From the NCBI GenBank assembly GCA_001548435.1, contig AP017308.1, positions 2,923,030-2,987,029 on the forward strand: a stretch of 64,000 nucleotides of DNA, read 5' to 3'. The DNA is from Leptolyngbya sp. NIES-3755. GTDB lineage: Bacteria; Cyanobacteriota; Cyanobacteriia; Leptolyngbyales; Leptolyngbyaceae. A model generated the notes under the pieces. It did not search any database and was not told the DNA's origin. It saw only the letters and a list, made by a program, of their open reading frames with translations. This document shows positions 10,101 to 16,207 of the stretch, piece after piece. The first letter of the stretch is position 1, and each line of letters opens with the position of its first letter. The translations under genes were made by a program, and so were the position numbers.

Positions 10101-10888
10101 TGCTGTTGTAGTGCCTCTGTTGTTTTGATTCCGTCTGCAAAGAACGGCAATACATTCGCTGACTGGGATAGTTCCGCAAACAGTTCCGCACCCCCTTCTA
10201 GATTAAACGTCATGCTCGTGCCACTGTAGAACAAAACGGCAACTGTGGGACGTTCTGGATCAATCGGATGGTCTGCAATGTAGTCTGAGTAAGAGAGATA
10301 ACGCCGATGTGTGACTAAATCCAAGAAGCCGAAATCTGGATAGACGATCGGTTCGTCCGATTGAACTGGAACATCCGCATACTCAGCCGCAACGAACTTC
10401 AGCAGATTCGCCAGATTCTCGACACCTGAATTCGTCCAGTAACTCACACACTTTGACCAGTTTCGCGCATGATGTTGAGCTTCGGGCGGCAGCTTTTCCG
10501 TCATCGACCCAACCGACTGCTTCATTTGTCGATAGTCAGTTTCTCTAGACGGTGCACTCCCCAAAGAAAAGGCTTTCATTCGTGTCATTGCCATCACACT
10601 CGGACCCCCGCCAAAAACAGGGATAAACGCAATGTCTTCGCCCTGAGTTTCAACGAGTGCACGTTGAATGAGTGCGATCGCATTTTCAGGATTGCCCCGC
10701 AAATCAAACAACACAGCTTTCGATTGCTGGATCGTTTCGAGTGCGTCTTGCTCTAATTGATGCAATAAAATCGGCACAACCTCAAACAAAGCGCCACATT
10801 GCTGAGTAATTTGTGCGATCGCACGAGGAAGATCTCCCAGCGGAGAAGCCGACGAAATCAACGTGAGACGAGGTAGCGTTTGAGACAT
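7190..10888 (-). CDS. cobN: CobN-type metal chelatase large subunit
   Basis: A homologue of the ATP-dependent cobaltochelatase large subunit CobN, related to magnesium chelatase BchH/ChlH (about 1232 residues; family about 1200-1300). Recognisable CobN blocks include VVHVGTHGTFEFLPGKQVAL, PTGRNTYQFDP and GVILWGFETCKTYGETIGQ. I prefer ATG 10888 (MSQTLPRLTLISS), which starts the fold; the frame extends to 10987. No CobS/CobT-like AAA partners are present in this window. The VOC gene follows immediately. It faces the TonB-ECF block, which suggests cobalt or tetrapyrrole metabolism, but many cyanobacteria have CobN-like proteins of untested substrate, so cobalt specificity is inferred. Confidence 0.9.
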   Translation of the reverse strand: MSQTLPRLTLISSASPLGDLPRAIAQITQQCGALFEVVPILLHQLEQDALETIQQSKAVLFDLRGNPENAIALIQRALVETQGEDIAFIPVFGGGPSVMAMTRMKAFSLGSAPSRETDYRQMKQSVGSMTEKLPPEAQHHARNWSKCVSYWTNSGVENLANLLKFVAAEYADVPVQSDEPIVYPDFGFLDLVTHRRYLSYSDYIADHPIDPERPTVAVLFYSGTSMTFNLEGGAELFAELSQSANVLPFFADGIKTTEALQQHFILDGAPICDAIVSLLWFRLDGGPLGGDAERTIALLKTLNIPYYVAVTSNNREIAVWEQTAEGLPPVETLSTVAFPELDGAIDPVIIYGLNEQGAATPILGRGKRLAQRILKRIALQRKANLEKKIAIVIFNYPPSEGTLGTASFLDVFASVEHLLHQLQQAGYSVTPPESGTLKDLFLDRGLLHNGDFTSVHLTANHAIRVPLEQYLQWYDRLPDSIQKQTESIFGAPPGNLMVDRTDLLIAGIEFGNVVVAIQPSRGVHEDPSKLHHDDSLPAHHQYISFYRWLEEGWNADAVVHVGTHGTFEFLPGKQVALDENSVPDALLGTLPNSYIYHVVNVSEGTIAKRRSYAQLVSYASPTFVPAGLYEHLTELEDLLDEYEDQKTKSLPRAIAILRQIIQVCDENDVPLLLTDELKQNIEELELYEAALETLHLDLFELKRVAIPIGLHTFGHRLQDDALIDYLTLVARYDRPETPSLPRLLAQRHGWNYDDLLDSADSKVIELGEKSRSLIAQFLSGGSIEKSLQPAFNYLSAIAKQIEATDEVRSLLDALDGKYIEPGLGGDPVRTPHTYPTGRNTYQFDPTKLPTDSAYERGAQIAEETLSRYYTEHGNYPDAVGVILWGFETCKTYGETIGQILRYIGVRVDRGQGYFMRPVVIPIAELNRPRVDVTVNICGFFRDLFPNLVRLIDLAFQMVAQLDEPLDQNAVRRHTLATSEQLDFRLASARLFGPPPGEYGNRLSTMIETAAWESEADLGEMYIDRTQYLYGDRLTGTESREAFTAALGRTKFITQVRDSHEFEVTDIDHYYEFFGGMAQAATLISGDRPQVLIADTTKERIQVKTIAEAVRQGVTSRLFNPKWIDGILNHAHQGGQAIADRVEYLLGLDATTRSVGTATWSRVAERFVFDAEMRERMLENNRYAEAEIIRKLGEADYRGYWEANETQREQLQQIYRDIETQIELGLKTETTVR

Positions 10889-11052
10889 GACTCGACCAAT
10901 GAATCGTTCCCTTTGAGGATAATGATTCTCTCTTATCTCTGCAACCCTTAATGCTGAGTCGTCAAAATCCGGTTCCTGGAATTGCATCGATCGAGATTAT
11001 CAATCAAAGCGCGAATTACGAATGCTCGGTACATCGCTCTCAAGACGTTGAT

Positions 11053-11778
11053 TCAACTAAGATAATTCAATTCAGTCGTCAGCCAATCCCGGAACATCCG
11101 AGCTAGAACTTCTTGATGTCGCTCTGGGGTTAACTCTGCTGGAACGAACTCTTCCACCATGAATAAATGAGCCGCTTGATCGATTAGCATCGGACCACTC
11201 ACCTGACCGGGCGGGGTACTAAACACGATCGCAGAAACATCAGGTTTAAGATTCCAGCGATATACCTTGCCTTCATACCCACACTGATATCGACGACTAT
11301 CATCCATATCGTAAAGGTGTGCAGCTTCGTAAAAGCTAATTTCTTCTTCCTCGATTTGATAGGCAATCTCTTGTGCAAGCTGCAAATACGGCACAACAAT
11401 GCGATAGAGCAGAACTTGATCAAACTCGGAGCGATTCTCAGCAAAAAATCGTTCTACTTCTTTAGAAAACAAGACTTGAGCGAGTTTATCGGCTTGTAGG
11501 CGATCGCGAATTCCAGCTTCCCAGTCTTCTGCACTGATCAACTGATCCGAGAGCCAAGCTAAGGTATCACTCGCTCGAAACAATCGATTCTCATAGCGCA
11601 TTCGGTCAGCTTCGACTTGGATTTCTTCAGGTGTAACGGTGATTCCTCTGGCTGCGATCGCCTGCTCGATAATCTCTTGCTGAGCCACCGATCGACAAAT
11701 CTCTTTCAGTTGCAAGCTCTTCTTCAGTGCAAAAATGATTTTATCGGGTTCTATGTCTCCTCCCTTAAAGCTAGTCAT
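11053..11778 (-). CDS. parvulin-like peptidyl-prolyl isomerase (SurA/PpiC-type) beside peptide genes
   Basis: The 241-residue product has an N-terminal helical SurA-like region (about 1-110: QQEIIEQAIAARGITVTPEEI, then EDWEAGIRDRLQADKLAQVLF) and a C-terminal parvulin-like segment (about 120-235). The latter has the pattern A..I....SFYEAAHLY....GYEGKVYRW...IVFSTPPGQVSGPMLIDQAAHLFMVEE. No signal peptide is apparent, so it is probably cytoplasmic or co-exported. It lies 24 bases behind a double-glycine leader peptide gene on the same strand and is probably co-transcribed. Parvulin-like proteins of this form are commonly associated with cyanobacterial peptide-export loci. A folding or escort role for the peptides is inference. 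Confidence 0.8.
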   Translation of the reverse strand: MTSFKGGDIEPDKIIFALKKSLQLKEICRSVAQQEIIEQAIAARGITVTPEEIQVEADRMRYENRLFRASDTLAWLSDQLISAEDWEAGIRDRLQADKLAQVLFSKEVERFFAENRSEFDQVLLYRIVVPYLQLAQEIAYQIEEEEISFYEAAHLYDMDDSRRYQCGYEGKVYRWNLKPDVSAIVFSTPPGQVSGPMLIDQAAHLFMVEEFVPAELTPERHQEVLARMFRDWLTTELNYLS

Positions 11779-11802
11779 CTTTTTACCCTTGATGCGTGTG
11801 TT

Positions 11803-12084
11803 TTACCAAAAAATCTGTGGAGAACCGTCCCCAAACTGATTAATCACAATAAAAATAGGCATTGAGATGTTGGTTGAGATCGCAGTATTCCCGATCGAGG
11901 TTCCGCCAAGGTTTGCCACCGTTGCAGAAGCGGCAGGATTAATATTTAACGATTGTAGAATGGGCTGGAACAGGGAGAATAGAGCACTCTGTCCAATATT
12001 GCTTAGCTGACGATGCCGCCGTCGTCCTCCAAGAATAGAGGTCTCAAACTCTTCTTCTACATAATCTATATCAGCAATGATCAT
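11803..12084 (-). CDS. divergent double-glycine leader peptide (93 aa)
   Basis: A small protein beginning MIIADIDYVEEEFETSILGG, which matches the leader layout of the three other small genes nearby (Met, hydrophobics, acidic residues, then GG at 19-20). Cleavage after GG would release a core of about 73 residues that starts with a basic RRRHRQ stretch and is otherwise Ile/Ser/Asn-rich, without cysteine. Its core differs from the other three, so it may be a distinct class or the partner of a two-peptide system. It is the gene closest to the parvulin-like gene. Function unknown; identification rests on the leader and context. Confidence 0.7.
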   Translation of the reverse strand: MIIADIDYVEEEFETSILGGRRRHRQLSNIGQSALFSLFQPILQSLNINPAASATVANLGGTSIGNTAISTNISMPIFIVINQFGDGSPQIFW

Positions 12085-12127
12085 GGTTGTTATCCTGAAT
12101 CAGAAATAGGTTGGAAAACTTGGAACA

Positions 12128-12162
12128 TCGATCTCCGACTGCTCGAAAACATCGGAGATCGA
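12128..12162 (-). terminator. hairpin after a leader-peptide gene
   Basis: An 11-base perfect stem (TCGATCTCCGA / TCGGAGATCGA) with a 13-base loop lies 35 bases past the stop of the peptide gene at 12197. On the minus strand it is followed by a T-richer stretch (TTCCAAGTTTTCC) rather than a clean T run, so it is either a weak terminator or a processing/stability element between adjacent peptide genes. Confidence 0.5.
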
Positions 12163-12196
12163 ATGTTTAGGCATCTAGATTGATGCAATCCGCAAT

Positions 12197-12415
12197 TTAA
12201 GCACCGAGAACGATCGCGCCTAAACCACCCGTATTGATCTGCAAGCTACCACCACTCGTGAGCGAGGTGCTACCACCAGGACCTGAAGTGGCGGTCGTTT
12301 GCATCAGCGAGGTGTGTTGATTGAAGTATGTCGTGTTGAAAGACAGGTCGAGACCGCCTTCGAGGTCGGTTGCTTCAGCGGTGATTTCTTGATAGCTTAA
12401 GTCTGTGATAATCAT
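12197..12415 (-). CDS. double-glycine leader peptide (72 aa), copy related to 12991-13209
   Basis: The leader MIITDLSYQEITAEATDLEGG ends in GG at residues 20-21, the usual cleavage signal of peptidase C39-type exporters. The predicted core (about 51 residues) has no Cys, Lys or Arg, contains TSGPGGST and ends GAIVLGA. The leader is nearly identical to the 12991-13209 gene and the core shares the Ser-Gly-Pro-x-Gly-Ser motif and the C-terminal VLGA. A good ribosome site (AAGGAGAAAAAG) precedes the ATG. It is preceded by a 93-bp element duplicated upstream of the sister gene. Probably a secreted bacteriocin-like or signalling peptide; no activity can be read from sequence. Confidence 0.8.
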   Translation of the reverse strand: MIITDLSYQEITAEATDLEGGLDLSFNTTYFNQHTSLMQTTATSGPGGSTSLTSGGSLQINTGGLGAIVLGA

Positions 12416-12450
12416 CTTTTTCTCCTTTGTAATTCGGTGATTTTGTTGTT

Positions 12451-12543
12451 AACAACTCTGTAGAAGCTGTTATGTATAAGATAGCGATTTGAGCTAGTAG
12501 ATAGGGGATTTCTTGCTATTTATGTAGCCAAATTGGCTGAGTT
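12451..12543 (-). repeat. 93-bp duplicated upstream element, copy 1
   Basis: This element, 35 bases before the peptide gene at 12415, matches 13246-13338 over its full 93 bases. The first 33 bases are virtually identical (AACAACTCTGTAGAAGCTGT and onwards), the rest diverged. On the coding strand it carries a minus-10-like CTTATACATAA. It probably contains the shared promoter and 5' leader. Confidence 0.8.
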
Positions 12544-12632
12544 CTTTTGTGAGTTAGTTCAAGGTTTTATCAACAGCAAAAATAGCACGCTTAAACCATA
12601 AACGTGCTGGGAAATATTCTCGATCGTAAGTT

Positions 12633-12866
12633 CTAGAAAGTCCAAAAACCTGACGGGTTCGCGCCTAGAACAAGCGCACTCAAGCCGAAAGTAGAAATAT
12701 CTAAACGCCCAATATTTGAGAAAGCTGAGCTTCCATTTGGACCAGACATTGCACCACTTTGAAAGATGGACATCAGTTGGTGATATGCGGTTAGAGTTGC
12801 TGCCCAATCTGTTCCACCTTCGAGCGTATCCAAATCAGCCGCAGTTTCCAGATCAGTAATGACCAT
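12633..12866 (-). CDS. double-glycine leader peptide (77 aa)
   Basis: Third member of the local family. The leader MVITDLETAADLDTLEGG ends in GG at 17-18. The core contains the family motif MSGPNGSSAF and GLSALVLGA, but extends a further eight residues (NPSGFWTF) beyond the VLGA end of its sisters. No cysteines. A GGAGAGGAACATG ribosome site precedes the start. Its upstream region lacks the 93-bp element found at the two sister genes, so it may be transcribed from the upstream peptide gene or from its own promoter. Confidence 0.78.
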   Translation of the reverse strand: MVITDLETAADLDTLEGGTDWAATLTAYHQLMSIFQSGAMSGPNGSSAFSNIGRLDISTFGLSALVLGANPSGFWTF

Positions 12867-12892
12867 GTTCCTCTCCTTGGATATTAGAAATA

Positions 12893-12918
12893 GCGCATTT
12901 GTGCTGCCAGAAATGCGC
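12893..12918 (-). terminator. 8-bp inverted repeat between peptide genes
   Basis: GCGCATTT and AAATGCGC form a perfect 8-base stem around a 10-base loop, 70-100 bases past the stop of the 12991 gene and about 27 bases before the 12866 start. There is no T run on the minus strand, so attenuation or mRNA processing is as likely as termination. Confidence 0.35.
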
Positions 12919-12990
12919 CATTTATGCCGAACTTTAAGAGCAGAGTAGCAGAGAAGATTTGAGAATCATTCTACTGTATCGCTGTGTAGA

Positions 12991-13209
12991 CTAAGCACCT
13001 AACACGATCGCATTGAAGCTGCTGGTGTCGATTTTGACGTGCTGAGCATTGGTAAATGAACTGCTTCCAGCCGGTCCAGAGGTTGATCCAGATTGCATGA
13101 CAGCAAGGCTTTGTTCAAAATGAGTTGCATTGATAGAAAAATCTACGCCGCCTTCAAGCTCATTCGCTTCGGTTGTCACTTCTTGATAGCTGAGATCAGT
13201 GATAATCAT
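12991..13209 (-). CDS. double-glycine leader peptide (72 aa), first of the array
   Basis: The leader MIITDLSYQEVTTEANELEGG has GG at 20-21; the core (about 51 residues) includes TSGPAGSSSF and ends NAIVLGA. It is the same length as the 12197-12415 product and clearly paralogous to it in leader and core, with no cysteine. The upstream 93-bp element (13246-13338) is shared with that paralogue, so gene and promoter were duplicated together. The product is probably exported and leader-cleaved, but no C39-type exporter is encoded in this window. Confidence 0.8.
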   Translation of the reverse strand: MIITDLSYQEVTTEANELEGGVDFSINATHFEQSLAVMQSGSTSGPAGSSSFTNAQHVKIDTSSFNAIVLGA

Positions 13210-13245
13210 GATGTTCTTCCTTTGTTTTGTAATGTTTTCTTGGAT

Positions 13246-13338
13246 AACAACTCTGTAGAAGCTGTTATGTATAAGATACCGTTTTAGATTTAGAGACGGG
13301 GTATTTCTTGCTGATTATGTAGCCAAACTGGCGCAGTT
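13246..13338 (-). repeat. 93-bp duplicated upstream element, copy 2
   Basis: Second copy of the element at 12451-12543, 36 bases before the 13209 start. Same length without gaps; the gene-proximal third is the most conserved, including the minus-10-like CTTATACATAA on the coding strand. A second conserved block is GTAGCCAAA near the distal end. Confidence 0.8.
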
Positions 13339-13405
13339 TTTTCAGGGCTAATCTATTAGCTCGGAATCGATGCTGAGAAATTTGCTCCCATTAATCTAAT
13401 ATAAT

Positions 13406-14209
13406 TCAAGACTTTTTCTGAGCTTGCAGTCGATCGAGTCTCAATTGATGCTGGGCACTAAACAGCGATCGGAATCCGAGTAACACAGTTCCAATCGTGG
13501 CAAGTCCAGTTCCAGCCGCGATCGCAAAAATTAGCACAATCTGATAGCGGACTGCATCATTTGGATCTGCACCTGCAATAATTTGTCCGGTCATCATTCC
13601 GGGTAGGCTGACCGTACCCATAATCATCATTTGATTGATCGTTGGAATCATGCCCGTTCTCACGGCTTCTTGAATCGTTTGTTGTGCTGCTTCCCAGCGA
13701 GTCGCGCCGAGTGCTAGCAAAGATTCAATTTGATCTCGTCGTACTGTTAAATCTTCAGTAAAGCGATCGAGTGCCAGAGAAGTTCCAGTCAAGGCATTGC
13801 CTAGAATCATTCCTAACATTGGAATAACATATTGTGGACTGTACCATGGCTCAACGCGAATAATGCTTGTGACGATCGCTGCGATCATGAGGGCAGAAGA
13901 GATAAACATTGAAACAAAGCTATTCCAAAACATTCCAGCGTATCGACGTTTTGTGCGATCGACCGCAGCTTGTCCGGATAGTACCGTCATAACCAGCGTA
14001 ATCATTAAAACTAGCCAAGCTGACTGTAGGGTAAAGATCCATTTCAGCACATAGCCAATGAGTAGCAGTTGAACGGTCATCCGAATCGAGGCAATCCCTA
14101 ACTGTTTTTCTAATCGCAGTTTGAGCACGATCGATAAAATGAGGTTAATCAAGATAAGCAGTGCAGCTAGAGCAAGCTGACTGTTACTGATAGGAACGTA
14201 GGAAGTCAT
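13406..14209 (-). CDS. fetB: FetB-like ABC permease (UPF0014 family)
   Basis: A 267-residue membrane permease with about seven hydrophobic segments and UPF0014 hallmarks: RLEKQLGIASIRMTVQLLLIG near the N-terminus, VIPMLGMILGNALTGTSLALD in the middle, and ALGATRWEAAQQTIQEAVRTG, the cytoplasmic coupling region. The E. coli FetAB pair is an iron exporter that protects against oxidative stress; the same role is inferred here from family and from the iron island beside it. The gene overlaps the upstream ATPase gene by 4 bases (ATGA). Confidence 0.85.
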   Translation of the reverse strand: MTSYVPISNSQLALAALLILINLILSIVLKLRLEKQLGIASIRMTVQLLLIGYVLKWIFTLQSAWLVLMITLVMTVLSGQAAVDRTKRRYAGMFWNSFVSMFISSALMIAAIVTSIIRVEPWYSPQYVIPMLGMILGNALTGTSLALDRFTEDLTVRRDQIESLLALGATRWEAAQQTIQEAVRTGMIPTINQMMIMGTVSLPGMMTGQIIAGADPNDAVRYQIVLIFAIAAGTGLATIGTVLLGFRSLFSAQHQLRLDRLQAQKKS

Positions 14210-14853
14210 AAGCGTTTAAGCAGTAATTGTCGATCGGTCATTCGGGTAAGCTGCTCCGGGTCATGACTTGTCCAGAAATACGATCGCAGTGGATCTTCTT
14301 GCTGCCAAAGTTGGACAAGAGACTCAAACTGTCGTTCAGTTCGAGCATCGAGAGACGCAGTAGGCTCATCGAACAGTAATACAGAGGGAGAGCAAAGCAG
14401 GGCACGTAGGAATGCAGCGATTTGAGCTTCGCCTCCTGAAAGTGCATGAATAGGACGATCGAGAAAATCTTCAGAACGACCAAGATTGTATAAATACTCT
14501 AGAATTCGCGGTCGCTGAACCGTGTAGGGTTTAAACGTGCGATACATAGACAGCTTGTAGAGTGCTTGTAGATTTTGCTCAACCGTTCCTTCTAGCAGAG
14601 CAGGACGCTGATGTAAGTACAAAACTTGAGTTCGATACTGTGGAATGAACCAGTCAGAGAGAGGCTTTCCCTGAAATTTTATGTCGCCAGACTGAACGGG
14701 ATCGAGTGCAGCGATCGCTCTTAAGAGCAACGTTTTTCCGGCTCCAGCTTCTCCTGCGATCGCGCATCGTTCTCCCGGATACAACTCAAAATTAAGCTGC
14801 TGCCAAATCCATCTCCCCTGAATCTGCCGCCCTAAATTCTGGATGATTAACAC
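14206..14853 (-). CDS. fetA: FetA-like ABC ATPase
   Basis: A single ABC ATPase domain, 215 residues: Walker A GEAGAGKTLL (T followed by Leu rather than the usual Ser/Thr pair), signature LSGGEAQ, Walker B SVLLFDEPTASLD, and the H-loop ending in YFWTSHDPEQ. It overlaps the UPF0014 permease gene by 4 bases, so the two form the exporter operon. The 212 bases upstream of it separate it from the divergent AraC regulator and contain a strong Fur-like box nearer the regulator. Confidence 0.85.
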   Translation of the reverse strand: MLIIQNLGRQIQGRWIWQQLNFELYPGERCAIAGEAGAGKTLLLRAIAALDPVQSGDIKFQGKPLSDWFIPQYRTQVLYLHQRPALLEGTVEQNLQALYKLSMYRTFKPYTVQRPRILEYLYNLGRSEDFLDRPIHALSGGEAQIAAFLRALLCSPSVLLFDEPTASLDARTERQFESLVQLWQQEDPLRSYFWTSHDPEQLTRMTDRQLLLKRL

Positions 14854-14997
14854 ATTCGTTTCACCAGTTCGACAGCTTTACTATACAGAACATCGTGCCT
14901 CGACATCCGCGATCGATATCCTAATCAAATGTGAGAAAACAATATTAGCGGCATTACCACGATTAACAACATTGATGACTTGACAAGTGCTTACATA

Positions 14998-15016
14998 AAT
15001 GAAAATCTTTATCAAT
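14998..15016. promoter_or_regulatory. Fur box before the first AraC regulator
   Basis: AATGAAAATCTTTATCAAT matches 16 of 19 positions of the classical Fur consensus AATGATAATCATTATCATT. It lies 50 bases before the ATG at 15066, where Fur would repress the regulator under iron sufficiency. Confidence 0.7.
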
Positions 15017-15091
15017 TGCTGTCCATCGATTTGAGTCGAGAGTTGTGGGGGATAGAGCGATCGCGATGTCGTTAATGTACTTAGAACGAGA

Positions 15092-16117
15092 TTGGAAAGA
15101 GTTTTGGGAGACGATGCTTCTAAGACAGAAAAGATTTGTCAACCTGACTCATTTGAGGTTTGCCATTCCTGGAAAAGCGCCTTGTGTCAAGGGTACATGC
15201 GTCGTGTAGAATTGCGAGATCTTTGGTTAGAGATCGAGGAACGTCGAGTCACCAAAGACGTAGTTTTCAAGTTTGAATCTGCCAGTTGGGGACCAGTTTC
15301 CGGCTTTTTTGTCACAGGAAGCTCAAAAAATCGCTACTTAGATCTGACTTGTGAAAACGCCGAAACTCCTGGTCGCAACTACCTGGAAAGTATTCAATCG
15401 GGAATCGAATTTAATTATCTTTTTGCAGCCGAACCCGTCTTAAGAGTGCGCTTAGGCTTTCAAAGAGATGCACTGATGCGATTTCAGGACTTCTCAACCT
15501 TGCCTCCAGAGCTAGTTCCTTTAGTTTGTGGAAAAGCAGCCTCATCGTTCTACCGCCAAGGCAACACAACCCCAGAAATGCAGGTGATTTTGCATCAAAT
15601 CTTGCATTGCCCTTATCAGGGAGCCATCAAGCAGATGTATTTGGAAGGCAAGGTGCTAGAACTCGCTGCTCTTCAGTTTGTTCAACTTTTGGAGACGAAC
15701 CGTTCTTCACATCAAGAGTCTGCATTCAAAGCAGATGAGGTGGAGCGGTTGCACCATGCCAAAGACATTCTGATGCAACAGTTTGAAAACCCGCCTTCGA
15801 TTTTGGCACTCGCACATCAAGTTGGGTTGAATGACTTCAAGCTGAAACAAGGATTTCGTCAGGTGTTTGGAACAACAGTATTTGGCTACTTGCGGGAATA
15901 TCGCTTAGAACAAGCTCGTCTGTTACTCGCGGATGGACAGTTGAATGTACAGCAAGTAGCGCAAGCGATCGGGTATGCTCATGCGGGATATTTTGCTAAT
16001 GCCTTCAAGCGCAAGTTTGGCATAAATCCGAAGGCATATCGATCCCACTCTGCTCAAGCTACGATCGATGCGTCAAAAAATCCACCCAGTGCTACAAATA
16101 ATCCGTTGAGTAGCTAA
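15092..16117 (+). CDS. AraC-family regulator (PchR-like), apparent frameshift at the 5' end
   Basis: Transcription regulator with a ligand-sensing N-terminal region and a C-terminal double helix-turn-helix (about residues 225-330: LALAHQVGLNDFKLKQGF, then VAQAIGYAHAGYFANAFKRKFG). PchR-type proteins activate siderophore receptor genes when the siderophore is bound. The frame given starts at TTG 15092 and gives 341 residues. A better family N-terminus (MSLMYLERDWKEFWE) lies in another frame from ATG 15066, aligning with the paralogue at 25992-26993 (FDIDCEDLWQ); a one-base indel near 15090-15110 would join them. Either a frameshift mutation, a sequence error or a true TTG start. It directly precedes the interrupted receptor. 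Confidence 0.85.
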   Translation: MERVLGDDASKTEKICQPDSFEVCHSWKSALCQGYMRRVELRDLWLEIEERRVTKDVVFKFESASWGPVSGFFVTGSSKNRYLDLTCENAETPGRNYLESIQSGIEFNYLFAAEPVLRVRLGFQRDALMRFQDFSTLPPELVPLVCGKAASSFYRQGNTTPEMQVILHQILHCPYQGAIKQMYLEGKVLELAALQFVQLLETNRSSHQESAFKADEVERLHHAKDILMQQFENPPSILALAHQVGLNDFKLKQGFRQVFGTTVFGYLREYRLEQARLLLADGQLNVQQVAQAIGYAHAGYFANAFKRKFGINPKAYRSHSAQATIDASKNPPSATNNPLSS

Positions 16118-16154
16118 AACAGACTTCATTTCTCGTGTTGTTCAGTTTAGACTT

Positions 16155-16183
16155 ATTGCAAATAATTCTCGTCTATTTGCAAA
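16155..16183. promoter_or_regulatory. 21-bp-spaced direct repeat with Fur-like core before receptor
   Basis: TTGCAAA occurs at 16156-16162 and again at 16177-16183, exactly 21 bases (two helical turns) apart, as expected for an AraC dimer. The interval also contains AATAATTCTC, a Fur-box half pattern (12 of 19 to consensus over 16155-16173). The receptor ATG is 25 bases downstream. Confidence 0.55.
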
Positions 16184-16207
16184 AGTCTTTGGGTTGAGGA
16201 AGTTACG

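Noticed and set aside
10889-11052. Possible riboswitch before cobN
   Set aside because: The short upstream stretch shows no B12 box or extended pairing.
12559-12807. 82-codon frame overlapping the peptide gene at 12633-12866
   Set aside because: It is in another frame of the same strand, lacks a leader or recognisable domain, and has no fitting ribosome site; the GG-leader frame is the real gene.
11803-13209. Lanthipeptide or cyanobactin precursor genes
   Set aside because: Cores contain no cysteine and no cyanobactin recognition sequences, and no modification enzyme lies nearby.
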